In this document: piece after piece, positions 23,530 through 33,908 of the stretch | How the letters are laid out: every line of letters starts with the position of its first letter | How positions within the stretch are numbered: the stretch's first letter is position 1 | DNA from: Cephalotus follicularis | Lineage: Eukaryota > Streptophyta > Magnoliopsida > Oxalidales > Cephalotaceae | DNA: 64,000 nucleotides | Reading direction: 5' to 3' | NCBI GenBank assembly: GCA_001972305.1 | Contig: BDDD01002381.1 | Coordinates: 107,832-171,831, forward strand | Program-made: the position numbers and the translations under genes | The notes under the pieces: generated by a model | Seen by the model: the letters and a program-made list of their open reading frames with translations, nothing else | What the model was told of the DNA's origin: nothing | The model's database searches: none

Positions 23530-24480
23530 GTTCACAGCATGGCATACATGATTGAGCCAACAGCTGAAGCATATGGCTGTCTACTCATGCGTTCCCTCTC
23601 CTCATTTGTCTGTGGAGACATTCTCTTGGAAAGTTGAATTCCCTGGGCAATTGGTAGTAGGCCACGCTTGGAATTCTTAAGGCCTTACCGTTTTAGCACC
23701 TTGCTGATGTACTGGCTTTGTGAGAGCCCTAGAAACCTATTAGATCTGTCTCTATAGATCTTTATACCCAATATATAGGAAGCCTCTCCCAAATCCTTCA
23801 TGGAGTAGTTCTAAAAAAAACCATACTTTAACGGACTGTAACATACCCACATCATTCCCTATGATTAGTATGTCATCCACGTATAGTTCCAAGAAAGTGA
23901 TGTTTAGGCCATCCTGTTTCTGGTAGACACAAGGCTCATCTACATTTTTGATGAAACCGAAAGTCTTAACCGTCTCTTCCAAACGAATATTCCAGCTATG
24001 GGATGCTTTCTTGACGCAATAAATAGACCTTTGGATCTTGCACACACTCTGTGGATGCTCCTCGAAAGTAAAACCCTCAGGGTGGGACCTATAAATGTCC
24101 TCTTCAAGATAGGCATTCAAGAAGGCTGTCTTGACATCCATTTGCCATATCTCATAATCATAATGAGCAGCAATAGCAAGCAGTCTCCGAATGGACTTAA
24201 GCATGGCGACTGGTGAGAAAGTTTTGGTATTGTCGACTCTGTGTCTTTGCCTATACCCTTTCGCATCCAATCGCGCTTTATAAGTCTCTATCATACCATC
24301 AATGTCAATCTTCCTCTTGAAGATCCATTTGCAACCAATGGTTTAACACCCTTAAGTGCATCTACCATGTTCCATACTAGGTTGCCAAACATGGAGTCCA
24401 TCTCAGATTTCATGGCTTCAAGCCATGCCCCAGATTCAGTTCTCTTGACTGCTTCCTTGTAGCTGTCAGGCTCATCATCA
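23530..24480 (-). pseudogene. Copia K2 reverse transcriptase
   Basis: 24294-23752 is 180 codons open: ARLDAKGYRQRHRVDNTKTFSPVA, IWQMDVKTAFLNAYLEEDIY (first Asp motif), SIYCVKKASHSWNIR (usually LYGLKQASRSWN), and ELYVDDILIIGNDVGMLQ, with intact YVDD. After it the frame shifts at an A-run (about 23813-23820). The part above 24294 is frame-shifted. Better preserved than K1, but still broken. Confidence 0.88.
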
Positions 24481-24639
24481 TCGATGTCCTTCAGTTCATC
24501 AGAGCCCTCAATGAGAAAACCATATCTCTTAGGCGTTGTTCAAACTTGGCCTGATCTCCCCACCAGAGGAGTGCCTTCTTGAGATACTTTTTTCAGGTTG
24601 TGTTCCTTCCCCAATAATGTCTCTAGAGGGTTAAACATC

Positions 24640-25610
24640 TAATTCCTCTTCATCTTGTGGGCTTTCACCAGGTGATCACTCTCTCAGTTCCACCTTGCTC
24701 CCACTGCTCTCTGCAAGCAAGTATTCCTTCTCTAGGAATTTGGTAGTTCACGAAACAAAAACCTTTTGTTCGTTGGGATGGTAAAAGTAGTATCCTTTTA
24801 TCTCTTTAGGATACCCCATAAACCGACAACGATCCGCTCGTGCCTCCTGCTTAGAAGCCTCTTGCCTCTTCACATATGCCAGACAACCCCAAACCTTCAA
24901 ATGGTTTAGGTTGGGTTTCCTCCCTAAAAATACCTTATAAGGAGTAGAGGGGACGGATTTAGAAGGAATCCGATTTAGGATGTACGCTGATGCCTGTGGT
25001 GCATAACCCCAGAATGATATAGGCAAATCTGTAAAAGACATCATGGACCGGACCATGTTCATCATGGTCCTATTCCTCTGCTCGGACACACCATTACGTT
25101 GTGGTGTTCTGGGAGGTGTCCACTGAGAGGGAATTCCGTTATCCTTAAGATAACCCAAGAATTCAACAGACCGGTATTCACCAACTCGATCCAATCAAAG
25201 GATCTTAATGGGTTTACCCATTTGCTTTTCTACTTCTAGTCTGAATTCTTTGAACCTATCAAAGGCCTCAGACTTGTGTTTCATTAGAAACACATGCCCA
25301 TATCATCACAAGTCATTGGCGAAGGTAATGAAGTAGGAAAACCTCCAATAGCATTGACCGACATAGATCCGCAGACGTCGGTGTGGACACGGCCCAATAT
25401 GTCCACTGCCCTTTCCCCTACCCCAGAGAAGGGAGATTTGGTCATCTAGCCAATAAGACATGGTTCACACATAGGAAAAGACTCCATGTCCTGGATGTCG
25501 AGAATGCCATCCTTATCCAAACGTGTTAATCTAGCATCGCTACGATGACCGAATCTAAAATTCCATATGTAAGAAGGATTTACATTGCTTATATCTCTTT
25601 GTCTTTTAGT
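24640..25610 (-). pseudogene. Copia K2 integrase
   Basis: 25194-24748 is 148 codons open: VGEYRSVEFLGYLKDNGIPSQW, then QRNGVSEQRNRTMMNMVRSM with the catalytic Glu retained, APQASAYILNRIPSK, and the C-terminal NHLKVWGCLAYVKRQ and RCRFMGYPKEIKGYYFY. The zinc-binding N-terminus and the first core Asp are in broken frames between 25200 and 25610. Confidence 0.87.
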
Positions 25611-25616
25611 GCTAGT

Positions 25617-26141
25617 TCAAGATTGAATTGTTAAATCCATTTGTTGATTTGTATTTAAAACATAAATCCCATAGTCTATGTGTCCCTCACATATAAGAAC
25701 TTTGTTATGCATAAGACTGCAAGTAAATGCAGTAAAAGTGAGCTCCATGCCCATCTTATACAAATAGGAAACAGAAATAATGTTCCTTACAAGGTTCACG
25801 ACATAATAACAAGGATCAAGTTTTAATACTTGCCCATTGAACAAAGACAATTAAAAAACGCTTACGAAAGTGGTGTGAATCCTCGACCCATCACCAAGGC
25901 TTAAGTCCAGTGCTTCCCTAACATCCAGCTTTCTAGCATTTCTAAGCCCTTGCAAAGAGTTACAAATATTAGTTCCACAACTTGAATCCAAAACCCAAGT
26001 CGAACTAACATTTTCAGCTAGAAAAAAGCTCAATCATGAAAGTATCTAGCACCGAGGTACTTCCCGATTTGGACTTTTGGAACTCACAACACTGTGATCT
26101 CCAATAACCTTGCTTACCACAGCAAAAGTCATCATCTTGTA
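25617..26141 (-). pseudogene. Copia K2 protease/GAG-pre-integrase, cut by gag-only element
   Basis: 26033-25851 reads NVSSTWVLDSSCGTNICNSLQG (LDSS for LDSG or LDTG) and VREALDLSLGDGSRIH. 25850-25617 continues LDPCYYVVNLVRNIISVSYL and GIYVLNTNQQMD. A stop at 25851 separates them. At 26141 the coding sequence is interrupted by the inserted LTR element and resumes at 32171. Confidence 0.85.
26137..26141. other. Left target-site duplication (TTGTA)
   Basis: Five bases before TGTGACGCC. The right partner at 32171-32175 is ATGTA. The uninterrupted K1 copy also reads ATGTA at this place, so the left copy carries one later substitution. Confidence 0.8.
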
Positions 26142-28662
26142 TGTGACGCCACATAGCCGTTTTGGAGCTTAAGAGAGGAACTTTTATAGTGTATAATTTT
26201 TTTGATGGGCTTTGGACTTAATTGAGTAAGAGAGGAAAGTTAAGTATTTTTAAGTGTTATAAGCCCAAGTATAAGGTATGATTAGTGGAAGTTAAAGGAC
26301 TAATGTGCAAAGCTTGTTCAGGAAGCTTCCATATCCCAAGGTAAATGACGGCTTATGTTGGGAATTGTGTGAGATATCTGGTGATATTTTCTTTCCTATC
26401 TTTAGTTTCAGCAGATTAGAGAGTTTTACTGTGTGAGAGAGAGCTCTTGTTCTTTTTCTTCTTTGTTGTCGTTGACGAGCGGGAGGAGAACAGTAGTTCG
26501 AAGCTTTTCAAGCTTATAGGAGAAGCAGCCAAGTGCAGTAGCAGACAAGGAGAAAGATAAGAAGTTCTCGTCAGAGGAAGCCAGTAAGAACGTAGCCAAG
26601 AATTATGAGTGGGACATCCTTTCTATGTTTCTAGTTGTTCATGATGTTCTTGATAACTCTTTCAGTTTTCATTCCAGTACAGTGAGAGTTTTCTAACGGG
26701 AATTTGCTTTTCCCTAGCGTCTTTGTATGTTTCCCTTCACAGAAGTGAGAAAGAGAGTTTCTCAAGCACTAGAGCTCAAGCTTGTCCCAAGTGAATTAGT
26801 CACTTTCCAGTAAGGTAACGCGTACGTGCTCAACCCAACTCCTCGGCTAACTATTGTCTATGATGGGAAGTCGAGCGAGTCTGCCCCTGGGAACCATACC
26901 TGAATCTCCTTTACAATATTGTCTATGATGGTGTTTAGGGTGAGTGCAACTGAGCACTATGTACATATCTCCAACCTCCTCGGTCTACTATTGTCTATGA
27001 TAGGAAGCCGGGCGAGACTGTCCCCAGGTCATACCTGAATCTCCTTTAAACTATTATCTATGATGGTGTTTAGGGTTTGAGTATAGCAGAGCTAAGTTGC
27101 CTAAGTAGAGATTAGAGTCTTTTAGTAGGTCTTCTAGAGGAGGACTTTGTCCTCAGCAGAAATGCCATCAGCCCAGATATGTAACTAAAGCAAAGTAATA
27201 GCAAGCACATAAGGGAACCATGGGTTCTTGGCAGATACTACCAAGCAGGCTTCGGCCTAGATCAGCTCAGCACCACTATAAGTTGGCAAGTATATATTAT
27301 GTAACCAGTAGGCTTCGGCCTCGATCAGCATAGTAAGAAAAGCCAGTTCCTAGCTTAGTTGTTCTCCTCGGGCGTTTAGCCGGGAAGGACTCCAGCTCTT
27401 CACCTGTTATCTTTCTTTTAATCAGTTGTATCTTAAGTTCATTTCAGCTTTATGAACGTTCTAGAACCATCTAAGTAGAGAAATAGTAAGCTTTTTCTTT
27501 CAAGTACATTGAGCATTTCTTTATTGTATGCCATCACATATGTTTGTTTACAATCTTTTTCCCCAGTTGGGATAGAAATTCATGTTCATGGTAAGCTTTC
27601 CTTCAGCACATTCATTTTTAAGAATGTACCAGAGGATGTTTTGTTGTCATTCACTTAGTTAGTTGGACTAATCCCCTCACAGACTATTTTGCAGACCAGC
27701 CAACCGGAGGAGACCCTCCAGGTCAGTAGTAGATAGCATAACGAGGTCGTTTTTGAGCTCAGCACCAGGGAACGTCAGCTTGGGTATTAGCAATGCATAG
27801 CATGGGGCATTCTTTGGGTTATGTTACCTTCTTTTGTATACGAGTAGCTGGGAGTTTTGTTTATATAAAGGTATAGTATTCTTCTGCCTGCCCGAGGAGG
27901 CATGTATGTATGCTAGGGATGATATATGTAATGATCTGATGCTTTAGAGATATGTTATGGATGTTTAAGTTCACATATGTGTTTATCATGTGCTTTTATG
28001 AACTTTTTATGTTTTGAGTTTTGTGATCCCAGGCCTGGCGGGGGAGCTTGACAGTCCCCGGGCTTGTATAGTGAGGATGAGCTTAGCGGGGGAGAATAGT
28101 TAAGGCTAAGGAGGGTGCCTTAAGTTTTTGGAGTGTTACCTGTGGAGGTAGGTTTTCCACGGGTAAGGTTGTTTTTGGTGTGTGACCCCGAGAAGTTGTA
28201 CTCGGCTAGATGCCAGGGAAGTCTGGTCAGAAGAAGGCTCGGGACGGGCATGAGTTTGTTGTATAGTGTTTAAGTTATGCTGTGCGTTTTGTTGTCATAT
28301 TGAGAAGGGGTTCCGGGGGACCAGGCATGTCCCCAGGGGACTTTAAGTGAGCACGTGGGGCATTCGTGGGTTCTCCCCCGGCATGCTTTGCACGATAAGT
28401 TAAGTTACCTCGTGAGGAGCACGTGGGTGTTCTCTTTGGGCTTAAGTGTTACGGCGCGTTTGGAGTTTTGGTTTTCAGTTAAGCTTGGGCATGAGCAGGA
28501 GATGAGTTAGACCCTCTGCCCCGGCTGCCCAGTTAGTTGCGCGCCCAGCCCAGCCCTGGATTTCTCCTCGGGCTGTTTTAGTTTTAGAGGTTTGTTGGCA
28601 AGAGAAGCGCCATCCCAGCAGGACACGTGTCTCATAGAGTTAGCAAAAACGCGGTACTGACA
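26142..28662 (+). repeat. 5' LTR of gag-only element
   Basis: It runs from TGTGACGCC to GGTACTGACA, followed by the PBS. Notable contents: a 137-base tandem duplication (26839-27074), two GCTTCGGCCT..ATCAGC copies (about 27248 and 27310), and a GC-rich stretch (28030-28450) with repeated AGCACGTGGG. Differences from the 3' LTR are common in the first 30 bases and scattered elsewhere, so the insertion is not recent. Confidence 0.9.
26839..27074. repeat. 137-bp tandem duplication in 5' LTR of gag-only element
   Basis: Units start at 26839 and 26976 with CTCCTCGG, include CTATTGTCTATGAT and CATACCTGAATCTCC, and end in GTGTTTAGGG (26931 and 27065). The same doubled structure is present in the 3' LTR at about 30333-30570, so it predates the insertion. 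Confidence 0.85.
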
Positions 28663-28665
28663 AGT

Positions 28666-28677
28666 TGGTATCAGAGA
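28666..28677 (+). other. Primer-binding site of gag-only element
   Basis: TGGTATCAGAGA starts three bases after the LTR end. It matches the initiator-Met tRNA 3' end at 11 of 12 positions, with only the last base differing. Confidence 0.85.
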
Positions 28678-28788
28678 GAAGGTTTGCGCTTTCTTTGTGC
28701 TTTCTTTGTTAGCTAGTGGGGTATCATGTTGGGTTGCATTCATGCATTGCATATAGGTTGCGACATTTTCGTGATACGTTAGCATGTA

Positions 28789-29514
28789 ATGGACTTGTCC
28801 CATTTTGCTCCAGCCTTGGTAGCAGATCAAGAGGAGCGATGTGAGAAGTTTCTGGAAGGCCTTAGACCCAAGATCAGGCACATGGAGTCAGTCACTCCGT
28901 GGACGGTGTTTGGCGACTTGGTGGAAGCTGCCAAGAGAGTAGAGTCGAGCCTAGCAGACCAGAGGATGCGTCAAGAGTGAGGACGGAAGAGATCCTCGTA
29001 TTAATCCGAGTAGGCGGAGAACCTCTCCAAGGCACAGAAAAAGTGGGGACCTCAATCCTCAGGCAACGTTAGAGGAGGAGCTTCTCAGCAGACACAGACG
29101 GCTCCAGTTGCTAGCAGTGTTCAAGGGAGTTCTTACCAAAGCAACAGAGCGCCTCAGTGTGAAGTTTGTGGCAAGCTGCATTCTGGAGAATGCACGAAGG
29201 GAAGCTCTGCATGTTACAGGTGCGGCAAAGACGGGCACATGAAGAGAGATTGCCCTCAGGAATCTCTTAGTGAAGCGTTGACGCCTGTGGCAGCACCAGT
29301 GAAGAAGCAGACCGCGGCCAGTGGTGGGGCCCAGTCATCTCAGCCTTCAGGAGCACAGAGAACGAGTTATACAGCACCCCACACCAGCACAGCCAGAGCT
29401 GGTGGTAGCAGACCCGGAGCTACAGCAAGAGTTTTCTCCCTTCCCAGAGGGATGGATATGACAACACCAGACATGACACCAGGTAAGATCTTACGTTCTA
29501 TGTTTCTTCTTTAG
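28789..29514 (+). pseudogene. Truncated gypsy gag with double zinc knuckle
   Basis: One continuous frame of about 241 codons, interrupted by three stops (28978, 29002, 29011). It opens with ATG directly on the C-terminal part of the Retrotrans_gag domain: FAPALVADQEERCEKFLEGLRP, then VFGDLVEAAKRVESSLAD. After a Q/S-rich linker come two knuckles: CEVCGKLHSGEC (one residue shorter than usual before His) and CYRCGKDGHMKRDC (C-X2-C-X4-H-X4-C). It ends shortly after the ARVFSLP phrase, which in complete elements leads into protease. Gag would coat RNA in the particle. The N-terminal half of the domain is missing. Confidence 0.85.
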
Positions 29515-29641
29515 TAGGATAAGTTAAGTTAAACTATCTGTTAGTTGAGCATAATTGCAGAGAGCCAGAGTTGATAGAACAGTCTTCCCTAAGGTGTGAC
29601 TTGAGGAATTTTGAGGACAAAATTTCTTAAGGTGGGGAGGC
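29515..29641 (+). other. 3' end of internal region with PPT
   Basis: It contains ATTTTGAGGACAAAATTTC and then AAGGTGGGGAGGC, the polypurine tract directly before the 3' LTR at 29642. This tail is typical of chromovirus-related gypsy elements and shows the deletion joined gag straight to the 3' non-coding end. Confidence 0.85.
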
Positions 29642-32170
29642 TGTGACACCTCGTAGCCGTTTTGAAGGTTAAGAGAGGAACTTTTATAGTCTATAATTTT
29701 TCTTATGGGCTTTGGACTTAATTGGGTAAGAGAGGAAAGTTAAGTGTTGTTAAGTGTTATAAGCCCAAGTATAAAGTATGATTAGTGGAAGTTAAAGGAC
29801 TAATGTGCAAAGCTTGTTGAGGAATCTTCCATATCCCAAGGCAAATGACGGCTTCTGTTGGGAGTTGTGTGAGATATTTGGTGATGTGGTCTTTCCTTTC
29901 TTTCGTTTCAGCAGATTAGAGAGTTTTAGAGTGAGAGAGAGAGCTCTAGTTCTTCTTCTTCTTCTTCGTTGTGTTGACGAGGGGGAGGAGAATAGCAGTT
30001 TGAAGCTTTTCAAGCTTAGAGGAGAAGCAGCCAAGTGCAGTAGCAGACGAGGAGAGAGAGAAGAAGTTCTCATCAGAGGAAGCCAGTACGAACGCAACCA
30101 AGAACTGTGAGTGGGACATCCTTTCAATGTTTCTAGTTGTTCATGATGTTCTTGATAACTCTTAATTCCAGTAGAGTGAGAGTTTTCTAACGGGAATTTG
30201 CTTTTCCCTAGCGTCTTTGTATGCTTCCCTTGATAGAAGTGAGAAAGAGAGTTTCTCGAGCACTTGAGCTCAAGCTTGTCCCAAGTGAATTAGTCACTTT
30301 CCAGTAAGGTAACGCGTACGTGCTCAACAAAACTCCTCGGTCAACTAATGTCTATGATGGGAAGTCGAGCGAGTCTACCCCAGTTTCCATACCTGGATCT
30401 CCTTTACACTATTGTCTTTGATGGTTTTTAGGGTGAGTGCAACCGAGCACTATGTACATAGCTCCAACCTCCTCGGTCTACTATTGTCTATGATAGGAAG
30501 CCGGGCGAGACTGTCCCCAGGTCCTACCTGGATCTCCTTTACACTATTTCAATGATGGTGTTTAGGGTTTGAGTACAGCAGAGCTAAGTCGCCTAAGTAG
30601 ATATTAGAGCCTTTCAGTAAGTCTTCTAGAGGAGGACTTTGTCCTTAGCAGAAATGCCATCAACCCAGATATGTAAGTAAAGCAAAGTAATAGCAAGCAC
30701 AGAAGGGAACCATGGGTTCTCAGCAGATACTTACAAGCAGGCTTCGGCCTAGATCAGCTCAGCGCCACTATAAGTTGTCAAGTATATATTATGTAACCAG
30801 TAGGCTTCGGCCTAGATCAGCATAGTAAGAAAAGCCAGTTCCTAGCTTAGTTGTTCTCCTTGGGTGTTTAGCCAGGAAGGCCTCCAGCTCTTTACTTGTT
30901 ATCTTTCTTTTATTCAGTTGTATCTTAAGTTCATTTCAGCTTTATGAATGTTCTATAACCAGCTAAGTAGAGAAATAGTAAGCTTTTTCTTTCAAGTACT
31001 TTGAGCGTTTCTTTATTGTATGGCATGACATATGTTTGTTTAAAGTATTTTTCCCCAGTTGGGATAGAAATTCATGTTCATGGTAAGCTTTCCTTCAGTA
31101 CATTCATTTTTAAGAATGTACCAGAGGATGTTTTGTTCTCATTCACTTAGTCAGTTGGACTAATCCCCTCACAGACTGTTTTGCAGACCAGCCAGCCGGA
31201 GGAAACCCTCCAGCTCAGCTGTAGATAGCATAACGCGGTTGTTTTTGAGCTAAGCGTCAGAGAACGTCAGCTCGGGCCTTAGCAATGCATAGCATGGGGC
31301 ATTCTTTGGGTTATGTTACATTCTTTTGTATTAGAGTAGCTAGGAGTTTTCTTTATGTAAAGATATAGTATTCTTTTGCCTGCCAGAGGAGGCATGTATG
31401 TATGCCAGGGATGATATATGCAATGATCTGATGATTTAGAGATATGTTATGGATGTTTTAAGTTCACAGATGTGTTTATCATGTGTTTTGATAAAGTTTT
31501 TATGTTTTGAGTTTTGTGGTCCCAGACCTGGCAGGGGAGCTAGAGAGTCCCCGAGCTTGTATAGCGGGGATGAGCTTAGCGGATATGAGCTAGCGGGGGA
31601 GAATAGTTAAGGCTAAGGAGGGCGCCTTAAGTTTTTGGAGTGTTACCTATGGGGTTAGGCTATCCCCGGGTAAGGTTTTTTTTGGTGTGTGACCCCGAGA
31701 AGGTGTTCTCGGCTAGATGCCAGGGAAGGCTGGTCAGAAGAAGGCCCGGAACGGGCATGAGTTTGTTGTATAGTGCTTAAGTTATGCTGTGCATTTCGTT
31801 GTTATATTGAGAAGGGGTTCTGGGGGACAAGGCATGTCCCCAAGGGACATTAAGTGAGCATGTGGGGTGTGCGTGGGTTCTCCCCGGGCATGCTTTGCAC
31901 TATAAGTTAAGTTACCTCGTGAGAAGCACGTGGGTGTTCTCTTTGGGCTTAGGTGTTACGACGCATTTAGAGTTTTGGTTTTAAGTTGAGCTTGGGCATG
32001 AGCAGGAGAGGAGTTAGACCCTCTGCCCCAGCTGCCCAGTTATTTTCGCGCCCAGCCCAGCCCAGGCTTTCTCCTCGGGCAGTTTTAGTTTTAGAGGGTT
32101 GTTGGTAAGAGCAGCGCCATCCCCGGCATGACACATGTCCCATAGAGTTAGCGGAAACGTGGTCCTGACA
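29642..32170 (+). repeat. 3' LTR of gag-only element
   Basis: It runs from TGTGACACC to GGTCCTGACA and matches the 5' LTR throughout, with scattered substitutions and small indels. It is followed by the right target duplication ATGTA at 32171-32175. Confidence 0.9.
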
Positions 32171-32464
32171 ATGTAGCTTTTGGATCGTATCAAGCATAGC
32201 TCTCTCAACCGTAGGCCCCATTGTCCTGACCGATTTTCTTTTTATCTTCTTCATGGGCCTCTTGCCCTTGGATATGGATCCTCTCAATTCACCCCTACTT
32301 AGAGCTGGTTGGGAAGATTTAGAAGGTAGTAACATTACATCAAACTTGGACCTCCCGTGGTCCATGTCTTCTTCGTCCGTGCGAAGTTTTTCTACAAGAC
32401 TTGGTAGATACCCTTCAACCTTGTCCATATAGAAATTTGTGATGAAATTGGAGTATGATCCCAT
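32171..32464 (-). pseudogene. Copia K2 gag C-terminal part, resumed after insertion
   Basis: The minus strand reads FITNFYMDKVEGYLPSLVEKL, then basic ISKGKRPMKKIKRKSVRTMG and VERAMLDTIQKLHC. This corresponds to the degenerate gag end of K1 (19200-18900). The coding sequence joins across the inserted element to 26141 and below. It supports K2 as one element split by insertion. Confidence 0.8.
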
Positions 32465-33890
32465 TAGCTAATATGTTGTAAATGTTAGAAATTGTAATGT
32501 GCCAATGGATATATTAGGAGAATATGGTGATACCTAGCAACCTGGAAGAGGAAACATAAAAGAGAGAAATATTAACAGAAAATTCCATTTTAATGTTATT
32601 AACATAATCCTTGGTATTTTGTAATTACGGCTACTCCCACTATTCTAATCGTATCCCACACCCCCATGTGGAATTCGGGAAGCCTCTCGCTTCCTAGTGG
32701 GGATCGGAATCTACCCAGATATTATAGCCTTAACTTTGGCTAACAAACCATAAAACCTGAATATGTAGGTACGAGTACCAATATACATTCTCGGGCTCTT
32801 CCCTTGTAATGTAAGATCCGATACAAAACATTCGGCCTCCCAGCCCTTATAGTCGCAACCTTGGCATGACAAAACATAAGATCCCAGTATAAGTCAAACC
32901 CATAATCCTCAAAGAAATGAACCCGTTTTGACTTCCACAGGCTTTGGCCTGTCAGAATAACAAAAAATGGTTATTTCCATCCAGTGTACCTCACACTGAA
33001 ATTGAATAGAAATGGTCATACGGGGGACCTCAGCTGTGGTTGGTGTCATCCCCAATATGTCCACACCATTCAACGATGATAATGGAAGGCCAACGACAGG
33101 GCGGGCATATGCTCCACCGCTTATGGACTTATTATTTATATGATTTGGAGGAATTGGGTCTCATCAATTTTATTAAATTACCAATGCCATTATTAGATAA
33201 TTTATTTATCTTCCAATCCATTTGGAATGACTAAACATGCTTGGACATGTTTGGATTGTTTGTAAAAAGAAAAACATCCATCTCAAGCATCCTAAAAGTG
33301 GCCTGACTTGGGACAAAAAACTATAAGCGATCACGTGAACCAACGTGACCACTTGGTCTCCTAGATGTACTAATTTAATTAACTCTATTTCATTTAGCTA
33401 CCACACATACATGGTCTTCATTTGGTCTTGCATTCTTCTTGATCCCCTCTTCAATCTTAACTGGTCTCCTTTCTTCCATTTACGTCCATAGTACAATAAA
33501 AGAGAAGAAATACAATTGAGGGACGAGAGAATTCTATTCCATATAAAATAAAGGACAAGAAAATAAACGGCGCACGTAGGCAACGATATTAATGACTGAA
33601 TGAATTCCATTAAATGTAATAAAAAATTTAAATCATCCACAATAGAAACCATAAAACTAGGTCGCGTCCCAAGCCTACCAGCATGCGTAAGAAATTCAAA
33701 AATATAGCCATATATAAAATTGAATTAGCAAGTAAAAATTTAATGTTCAATTACTCGTCGATTTCACCAAAACCTGAAAAAATTGCAACTCCCACTAAAT
33801 CTAGGATTACAATAAAATTGGCCAATGACGGGAAACCAACCACAAAGCCATTAGACATTAAATAAATGTTTTATTGATGTTAATTAGATA
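32465..33890 (-). other. Copia K2 5' leader / degenerate gag
   Basis: Homologous to 19201-20615 of K1. Only short frames are present (for example 33652-33398 minus), none conserved in sequence between the two copies as far as I can see. Confidence 0.5.
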
Positions 33891-33902
33891 GCTCTGATAC
33901 CA
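33891..33902 (-). other. Primer-binding site of copia K2
   Basis: The minus strand reads TGGTATCAGAGC, identical to the K1 site, six bases inside the LTR 3 end. Confidence 0.9.
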
Positions 33903-33908
33903 CTTTTT

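Larger units (their letters stand above)
26142..32170 (+). mobile_element. Gag-only LTR retrotransposon (gypsy-type), 6.03 kb, with both LTRs
   Basis: It inserted into the K2 gag/protease region. It has LTRs of 2521 and 2529 bases starting TGTGAC and ending CTGACA, a near-perfect 5-bp target duplication, a PBS and a PPT. The 979-base internal region holds only a decayed, N-truncated gag. There is no protease, RT, RNase H or integrase in any frame. It would need proteins from another element to have moved, as described for TR-GAG-type plant elements. The internal region is far shorter than that of an autonomous gypsy element. Confidence 0.9.

Noticed and set aside
29792..30127. Opposing 101- and 111-codon frames in the 3' LTR of the gag-only element
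   Set aside because: They arise from a low-complexity CTT/GAG stretch; the 5' LTR does not keep the same frame lengths.
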